From NCBI GenBank assembly GCA_947179395.2, contig OX359289.1, positions 98,668,719 to 98,732,718 on the forward strand: 64,000 nucleotides of DNA. Direction: 5' to 3'. The DNA is from Pulicaria dysenterica. Lineage: Eukaryota; Streptophyta; Magnoliopsida; Asterales; Asteraceae. Of this stretch, positions 57,238 to 64,000 are shown piece after piece. The position numbers and the translations under genes are program-made. The notes beneath the pieces were generated by a model. That model saw only the letters and a list, made by a program, of their open reading frames with translations. It made no database searches and was not told where the DNA came from. Numbering within the stretch: the first letter of the stretch is position 1; each line of letters begins with the position of its first letter.

Positions 57238-58400
57238 GAAGAAGAAGAAGAAGAAGAAGAATAGGATTTAAGATCAAATATTCATCTTCCATTGTTGCTT
57301 CATCTTCATCGATTTCAGCTGCTGCTTCAACCGTTGCTTCGTTTTCATCGATTTCAACTGATTAATGGTCCATCGTCATCTTCATCGATTTCATTCAATT
57401 TCAACTGATTAAGGTTTGAACTGATTCTGTTGCTTCATCTTCATCTTCGTTTGAACCATTCAAGAACACCGTTGGTTATGGTAAGTCGATTCGAGCTCTT
57501 CACATATTGATTTGGGGTTCATCTTCACAGATCGATTTGGGGATCACATACGATTGAGGGTTTTCAGTTTTCCAGGTCCAACACAAACTTCATCGAGGGT
57601 TTTTTACTTCCGGCAACTACCAAGTCCACCACTACCTTCGACTTCTGGCGATTAGGTTCAAGTTAGGGTTTCGGCGATTAGGTTCATGTCCACCACCATC
57701 TTTAGATTTTTGCCCTTGAATCGAGTTAGGGTTTTGGACGTTAGGTTCTTCATCATATCAACTTCGGATTATGGTTCGATTTGGGGTTTCCAAGTAAGTT
57801 TCAACATGTTCTTCTTTGTTCTTCATTTCGATTTTTGTTCTTGTTTATTGTTCTTCATTTCAGCTAGGGTTTTTTTCTATTGATTCTTGTTCATACACAT
57901 TTCATCTTTATCTTCACTGATATAAGGTTTATTGAAGGTTTTTGTTTAGGGTTTTAGACCTGGTTCTTCATCAAGCTCTTGTTATTCATCGATTGAAAGT
58001 TTTCTTGTTCTTGTTCTTATTCTGTCTTGGGTTGATTGAAGGTTTTGTTGTTCTTATTCTGGGTTTCATCTTGTGAATATGCTTCCTGTTCATGTTCTTG
58101 TATGAATTTCATATATAGATCTGGATTCCATGTTTAGCAATTTCAATTGACAGATCTCTGGTACGTGTTTTGATTGATAAATCTGCTTCATTTTTCTTCT
58201 TTATAAAGTTTTATCTAATCGATTTGAACATCCATGGAAATCTTCATGTGTATGTTTGGGTTTTTGTGATAGAATCTTCATGTGTATAGAATGCTTCATA
58301 TGTATGTTCTTGGATTTTTCAGATTCATCTATATGTTCATCCATTTTTAATTGTTTATGGGTTGAATATCTGATTTGGCATTGACTACTGACCTGACATC
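56896..58400. mobile_element. Non-coding element family member, copy 2
   Basis: It starts AAGGGTTTAGTATCCAAAAATG...TTGTCACTTTTTGTTATTGT, matching the end of copy 1 on the opposite strand. Trinucleotide repeats follow (57111-57260), then TTAGGGTTTCGGCGATTAGG and CTTCATCTTCATCG text shared with 50800-50930. No protein-coding gene is supported; the poly-Asn and poly-Ile frames are microsatellite. Confidence 0.5.
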
Positions 58401-58412
58401 CTATGTGGTAAT

Positions 58413-58899
58413 TGTTAGAATTAAATATTGTATAGAATAGGAGATTGAATTCTAGGTGAAGTTTGTACTACGTACAAACTAGAAGGACTAAATATGTAAA
58501 TACCCTTAGGGGTATATAAACCAAATGACTAGTTGTCATTTGGTGGACTTTGGCATAACTCTAAGCTTAACTATGTGTGTTTCCATGGTGTTTCTAATTC
58601 TCTCTCTATCTTATTGAGTAGTTAGTATTTCACTTTCAGTATAACAAACTTGTTCATGTGTTGAACATCTTAGACATTAGTTGTTTAAGATTGGCTTAGT
58701 CTATGTGTTAGACAAATTTAGTTGCCACCTTTTATTGAACTTAGATTTTCCGCATCTAGTTCATGTAATTCTTGATTCACATCAATAAGAATTATATAAA
58801 AGTAAACCGTGTGTCTCTTAAATTTTTATTTGCTAAAGTTTGTATTCAAACCCCCCTTCTACAAACATTTGTTGTTGTAGTATCCATTCGGGACCAACA
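58413..58899 (+). mobile_element. Copia-type LTR, forward (487 bp)
   Basis: It starts TGTTAGAATTAAATATTG and ends GGGACCAACA. It is followed one base later by the primer site ACTGGTATCAGAGC (58901-58914), so it is a 5' LTR reading rightward. A TATATAAACC box lies near 58512. Its first ~230 bp match the inverted LTR at 59618-59879; the rest is specific to this copy. No polypurine tract lies on its left, which supports a genuine left edge of the element. Confidence 0.82.
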
Positions 58900-58901
58900 A
58901 C

Positions 58902-58913
58902 TGGTATCAGAGC
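58902..58913 (+). promoter_or_regulatory. Primer-binding site (tRNA-iMet type), copia element
   Basis: TGGTATCAGAGC just after the forward LTR. The leader that follows contains repeated CCCGGCTGATAGAATC and CCCGTGCGATTG words. Confidence 0.85.
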
Positions 58914-59617
58914 TTGAAAATCTCAGACAAAAACGTGGCTGATAGGGATACCCGTGCGATTGCCCTTAAAAATAAACCCGGCTGATAGAATCGGTGCGAT
59001 TAGGCTTCAATAGAGTGCGATAGAATGGTGCATATAGGGTCCCGGCTGATAGTTTTCAATCCCGTGCGATTGGGTCACCCGTGCGATTGGCTTTAAAAAA
59101 AAGAAACCCGGCTGATAGAATCGAAAACACCTACAAACACTTTTTACACTTACTATCCACTCAAATCAGATCAGAACCAAGAAACTTCATCTTCTTCACC
59201 ATGAATTCCTCAAGAACACCAAGAACACAATTTTTAAAAACTCATCCAAATTAAATTTTCTCTTCAGATCTACACATCTCCAACTCCACAAACACTTTTT
59301 ATGTACTCCAATCTCGAAAACAAGTATCAAAATTCCCGTTTTTGAGCAAAAATCGTGAAGAACTCATAAAAAAACCCAGAAAACGAAAATTTAGATTTCT
59401 CTCAAACCGTAAGGAGTTTTGACATGAAATTTTTACACAATGTTCCTTTCATCTACAGGAACAACATATCCAAAAATGAGATCAAACGGAGCTCGTATTA
59501 TTTTTGTATAATTTTCTGAAATTCTCAGCTCATAAAATGACGAAAATTTTCGAAAAATCCTTGAAAACTTGATAAAAAAATAACTCAAATCAATCCTAAT
59601 CAAGCTCTGATACCACT

Positions 59618-59879
59618 TGTTGGTCCTAAGTGGTTCAGGTATCAAGATCTATGGAGGGAACAATGGCTAACTACTCAATATGATAGAGAGAGAATTAGAA
59701 ACACCATGGAAACACACATAGTTAAGCTTAGAGTTATGCCAAAGTCCACCAAATGACAACTAGTCATTTGGTTTATATACCCCTAAGGGTATTTACATAT
59801 TTAGTCCTTCTAGTTTGTATGTAGTACAAACTTCACCTAGAATTCAATCTTCTATTCTATACAATATTTAATTCTAACA
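59618..59879 (-). mobile_element. Copia-type LTR, reverse (262 bp)
   Basis: On the minus strand it runs from TGTTAGAATTAAATATTG to TAGGACCAACA. It is followed leftward by a primer site (TGGTATCAGAGC, 59604-59615) and preceded on its right by the polypurine tract CAAAGGGGGAGATT. Having both a polypurine tract before and a primer site after is abnormal for one element. The 5' ~230 bp is nearly identical to the forward LTR, but the last ~35 bp and length differ. Confidence 0.8.
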
Positions 59880-62200
59880 ATCTCCCCCTTTGTATAGAAA
59901 ATAGAAGATGTTGGTCTTTTCAGCATCATACGAACTCTAATAATCTCCCCTTACAAATATACAGATTTCTTGCTGCATTCTTTAGAAGCTTTTGGGAGAC
60001 AAGACTTGAATGATTTCTTTTTGAATCTTCAGTCTTTGATTGGATGTCTTCAGAGTGTCTTCTCATCTTGAATATTAGATTCTTCAATTTTCAGAATAGT
60101 CTTCAATTTAAAATCTTGATGAGAACTTGAATCTTTAAAGTTCACAGTAACATCCATTTTCTTGTGATTCTCGGACTTGCACCAGTAACCTAAGGTTTTT
60201 CAACCTTTGGTTGTATGAACGATTTAGCTTGAAGTGGTTTTCAGCAACATGCAATCTTGAGCATTTAATCAGAATGATTTAGGAAGAATATTTGTTCTCT
60301 CCCCCTTGAATGTAGCTCTAGATCTTGTTTATTTCTACAGAACTTCTTAAGTTTTCAGTTAAGCACTTTCACTGTTCTGAGATTTATATCTTTCTCCTTC
60401 TTTGTTCTTTAGTTTGCTCCCCCTTAACTTGACATATATGATCGTGTAGCTCTCTTAGTCTCCCCCTCAACACAAGAATCTTGTCTTCATCGATAAGCTC
60501 AAAATCAACTGATTTAGTATTAAAATTTCTCCCCCTCATGATGATCAGGATTCTTCATGAACATCATGCACATGAATTTTGTATTCGGCTTGATTTTAAC
60601 CTGAATATATGAACACTTGAAGCTTTGACCCCACATCATGAGAATCAGTTGAACTAACTTTTTGAAGGTGTCACCACAATGATATAATAATTAAAGCATC
60701 CGAGACAGTTTTTAGGGCACCGTCTCAAAGTTCCCGTGGTATAACACCGAGATCACATAGATTCTCGTTAATACAACAGTTTAAATAAATTGTGCGACCT
60801 ACATTCAGAACTGGTAAAGCGTTGATTCTGGTAGGATTTCCATCTAATCATCGTGAATATCACATAAGATATCACTCCAAGATGTTCCGGTAGTCACGAA
60901 AGACTAGATATGCATTACAGATCCAATATGTGTCCTGAGAAATGAAATTTATATACGAATAAGCTCTAGACTCGATAAGTGCATGAAAGAAGTCGGGGAC
61001 CGGAGTAGCTGTCCTCCTTGTTTCAATATCAACAATCTCCAAGTGAGATGTCAATAGAAATGTGATAATTCTCCGTGTAAAGTTGAAACAATTATCTTTT
61101 AAGAGATAATTGAGTAGCTGGGTGGGGTTAGTGCGTTGCATCATTGGGTTCATGATGTCTATTTCAATACCAAATCTCAACTAATGAGATCCAGTAGCAG
61201 ATGTGGTTACCCGGATGTATACTAGTTGGTAAGGATCTTTCTTTTCTTTTGATCCTGTCTCACCCACAGCTCTCTAACTCTCTTTCAACTTCTCCCTCAA
61301 ACTCACTTTCCAAATTGATGTATGTATCTCTGTTTGGATACACTTGGACACTTGATATCATTTTCGAATGATATGAGAAATCTTAGTGATCTACAACAAA
61401 AATAATTTACAAAGAAATTGGATATTGAGAAGGATTGTCAAGGAAGATTTGAACAATCAGAAGATATGAACAAATAGAGTATTTTGACGAATGACGTCAC
61501 AAAATGATTTAAAAGTATAAGCTCAAGATGATTTGTTGATCATATACACCCCCATCTCTTGTTCCACCCCTCTCTGTTTAATTTTATCTCTACACACCAA
61601 TCAGTATCCCGTGATAACTGATTCTGCTCACTTATATGACTTAGTAAGTAACCCTTACTATCTCGTTCTAGAATATGGTGAGCTCCTGGGGTAGGTCCTT
61701 CTGGTTCTGGATAGACCATAGGAGTATAAATGCCTACACTCCCTCACTCATGGTGCGCTTTCGATCACTTAAATAATAACTCATGAATGAACAGTTTCCA
61801 CAAAGGATTTGAAAATTTAGCACAGAAGGATTTGAAACATTCAGCACAGGAGTTGAGATGGAAACGCAGAAATGAAGGATGATCATGCGAAGATCAACAA
61901 CAAATTGAATCAAGAAAGGTATTAGAATAAGTCAATGAATGAATACCTTCTTGAACAGATAACACTAAATGAAAACCAACAATCTTTTTGAATTTGGAAA
62001 TTTTAAAATGTTTTTGGATTTTCATTTTTCAATGTTTTTGGAGTTTTCAAAAAGATAAAGCAGTAAAAACGAAAACTCCCCCTAAATTGATGCATGAAAA
62101 CTATTTTTCATCAATTAGGTGAAGAAACAAAAATTTTGCTCCCCCTGCAAGTAAGAATCCATTAGAAAGCAAGTTATATCATGAAATGATAAAACTGCAC
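59880..62200 (-). mobile_element. Sirevirus-like 3' region with repeated polypurine tracts
   Basis: CTCCCC(C)T, the reverse complement of a polypurine tract, recurs at about 59882, 59943, 60299, 60418, 60461, 60529, 62077 and 62139. Multiple polypurine-tract copies upstream of the 3' LTR are a known hallmark of Sireviruses. A 102-codon minus frame (60872-61180) is open but I do not recognise it. No reverse transcriptase or integrase sequence is visible, so pol appears deleted. Confidence 0.65.
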
Positions 62201-62387
62201 AAAATAAGCATCTCAGGTCATTAGACTCGGGCTAATGCAGAACAAAATGAAATTGGAATTAAAATGCAGGGGATCTCCGTCTTGTTTGAAAAATATGAGA
62301 TTTAAATCTAATTCAGCACACTGAACACAATGATCTTCACTGCAGTCTGAATGATCTTCATTGTGCTTCAACAATGTCTCTTTTTGT

Positions 62388-64000
62388 TTACCTGCTAAAA
62401 GGATTAACAAAAATTGGTACACATTCTCCTTTGGGTCCAAATTTGTTAGAAGCAGGTTTTGGCATCCATTGTTGTATATTTGCAACAATAACTGGTTTAT
62501 GGACCTTTCGATTCAATGGTCCTGAATGCCATTGAGGAATTCCATTTCTAACAACAAACTCTTGTTTAATACGTGGCGTCTTACAAATCTTCTCTTTTGA
62601 CAAGCGGATTAGGTGTTTGGCTGAGTAAACCACGAATGGATACATGACGTCTGTTTTGAGCACAAACTCCCCTGAGGAACTTGGTTTTGAGAAAGATCGG
62701 CGTCTGTTGTTGTTATGAGAGATAGGATTTGGCTTAGTAGCTTTATTCTCTTTCTTTGGAATCCTCGTTTTTGTTATTGCGGGTGACGACACATCATCTT
62801 TGATAATCTTCTTCTCTCTGTACTCAGATGGTTTGGGAGTTGTTTCAGAAGATTGTTGCTTGACAGTCCATGATGGTGTAGTCGTACTCGAAGTTGATGG
62901 ACTACAGAATGATGTCAACTTTGCAAATGTGTTAGATAGAAGAAGATTATCAACTTTGCAGCTGAAGGTGATTTCACTTGATAAGAAGATCCAACAGATA
63001 TAGTGATCTTAGGAGTCTTCGCAGCAGTTGATGTATTGGTGAAATCCTTATCTGAGAGCTCAGAACCTGCAACAGAGAAATAAGAATCAGATTGGCTACT
63101 ACAATGTGAAACTGAATCAAAATTAATATTGTCAGCGGAAGTCTACGTTGATTCAGCAAATTTTGCAGCGCTAAGCTCAGCGTTCAGAATTTTAGCCATT
63201 AACTCTTTCTGCTCTTTCTCAAACTTCACTCTCTCAGTGTCCAGTGTCGTTTGCAGTTCAGATATCTTCCTCTCCAAGATTGAACGAGGAACATAAGATT
63301 GAATTGACACATGCAACCGTTCTTCAAGTCCTTTGACTTTGTCCTTTAACTCAGCCTTTTCATTGCACAGTTTGTCTATGATCTTTTTATCATATTTCAA
63401 CATAGTAGACAATTTGTCGTTTAGCTCGGCATTGGCTTGTGTCAATTCTTTAATCTTATGCATCGCAGTCTCAATATCTGCTTGTTTTTGCTTCAATTCA
63501 ACTGCATAAGATTTACATGTTTGTTCGGTAAGTTGAAATTGCACAGACACTGTGGACACCTGATCTATTAACTTTGCATTGGCTATGGACATATCACCTG
63601 CTCTCTGCCTCTCAGAATGTAATTGTGCTGATTGTTGTTCAAACTCTTTGAGTTGCGTAGTAAAATCAGAATTTTCTTTCGTAAGCTCTTGGAGTTTTGC
63701 AGTCTCTCTGCTCCATCCAGCACATGCACTATCATGCAATGAAAACATATGTTCAAACAATTTGTGGAGAAAAGTCTCCTCTTCTGTAAAACGACATCTT
63801 GACCTCTTCCATTTCTTAATTTCTTCTTCAATGGTTGCTTTTGAAAATAATCTCATTGAATAATCCATTGTGATACATAGAGTTTCTTAATCAATCCTTG
63901 ACACCCTTTCTTTTCAAGAAAGGTTTGAACCTTTTAACCAACATGGCAGCCTGCTCAACATCAGCTTCAATGCTATCCATGTTCTCCATAACTTCATCCT
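62388..64000 (-). pseudogene. Sirevirus-like gag/gag-pol linker region, broken, running off the window
   Basis: Three adjacent minus-strand pieces read in order. 63895-64000 (partial) contains ADVEQAAMLVKRFKPFLKRK. 63143-63868 encodes 241 residues of long coiled coil (LKEFEQQSAQLH, LTQANAELNDKLS, LEERLHVSIQ). 62388-62918 encodes 176 residues with basic KKENKATKPN, NNRRRSFSKP and a terminal WMPKPASNKFGPKGE like the linker after the gag zinc knuckles in plant copia elements. A stop near 63876 and another near 63140, plus a frame change near 62950, separate them, so the region is not functional as one protein. Sirevirus gag proteins are known for an extended coiled coil. The assignment to this lineage is inference from the coiled coil, the polypurine tracts and the LTR. 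I have not joined the pieces. Confidence 0.55.

Noticed and set aside
57053..57292. Poly-isoleucine and poly-asparagine frames
   Set aside because: Translation of AAT/AAC/AAG trinucleotide repeats.
60872..61180. 102-codon minus-strand frame as a Sirevirus envelope-like gene
   Set aside because: It lies in the right region but has no visible signal peptide, membrane segment or recognised motif, so only its presence is noted.

Overview
This is a gene-poor, transposon-dense stretch of a plant nuclear genome, almost certainly from a dicot. The evidence is TGTAACA-type chromovirus LTRs with tRNA-iMet primer sites, a Sirevirus-like copia element with repeated polypurine tracts, CACTA, hAT, Mutator, Harbinger and Helitron relics, and three genes of the plant-only S1 self-incompatibility family. 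The general look suggests an asterid, possibly Asteraceae, but no species can be named from this window.

The only intact single-copy-type genes are three small secreted S-protein homologues (S1 family): 4642-5085 (-), 32515-32958 (-) and 55175-55615 (+). The first two sit in the same orientation inside duplicated segments (about 4122-5400 and 31571-33330). All three share the 3' polyadenylation region. A fourth, orphan copy of their upstream region lies at 33418-33640.

Layout. 1-2996: 3' end of a chromovirus (integrase C-terminus, chromodomain, LTR) inserted in a hAT remnant (2997-3359). 3712-4090: CACTA end. 5441-8280: a three-deep nest (Harbinger-like element, hAT MITE, solo LTR), each layer with readable target-site duplications. 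8781-14140: TA-bounded foldback elements, a C-rich block (9369-9852) abutting a G-rich minisatellite (9855-10720), and a foldback with TTGCAC motifs. 14138-16983: a Helitron-like end and a 2.35-kb inverted-repeat element holding three ~680-bp tandem units packed with a 14-bp palindrome. 17553-24900: a ~6-kb-spaced segmental duplication, with a Harbinger MITE in one copy only and CACTA relics between the copies. 26654-30690: decayed CACTA accessory transposase and subterminal array. 30933-35418: Mutator MITEs, hAT MITE, S1 gene, Helitrons. 35750-42497: composite hAT-like and TA-bounded elements. 42498-50074: a complete, very young LTR element on the minus strand with two gag-like zinc-knuckle ORFs and no pol. 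50075-54670: remaining foldback sequence, a non-autonomous CACTA (51932-53837), MITEs. 58413-64000: copia (Sirevirus-like) sequences with two LTRs in opposite orientation and a broken gag region.

The most unusual items are the pol-less gypsy element encoding two different three-knuckle proteins, the palindrome arrays in two unrelated LTR sequences, the palindrome-rich tandem-repeat element at 14.6-17.0 kb, the C-to-G strand-switch block at 9.4-10.7 kb, and the inverted copia LTR pair. Coordinates come from reading the sequence by eye; identity values are estimates unless a count is given.
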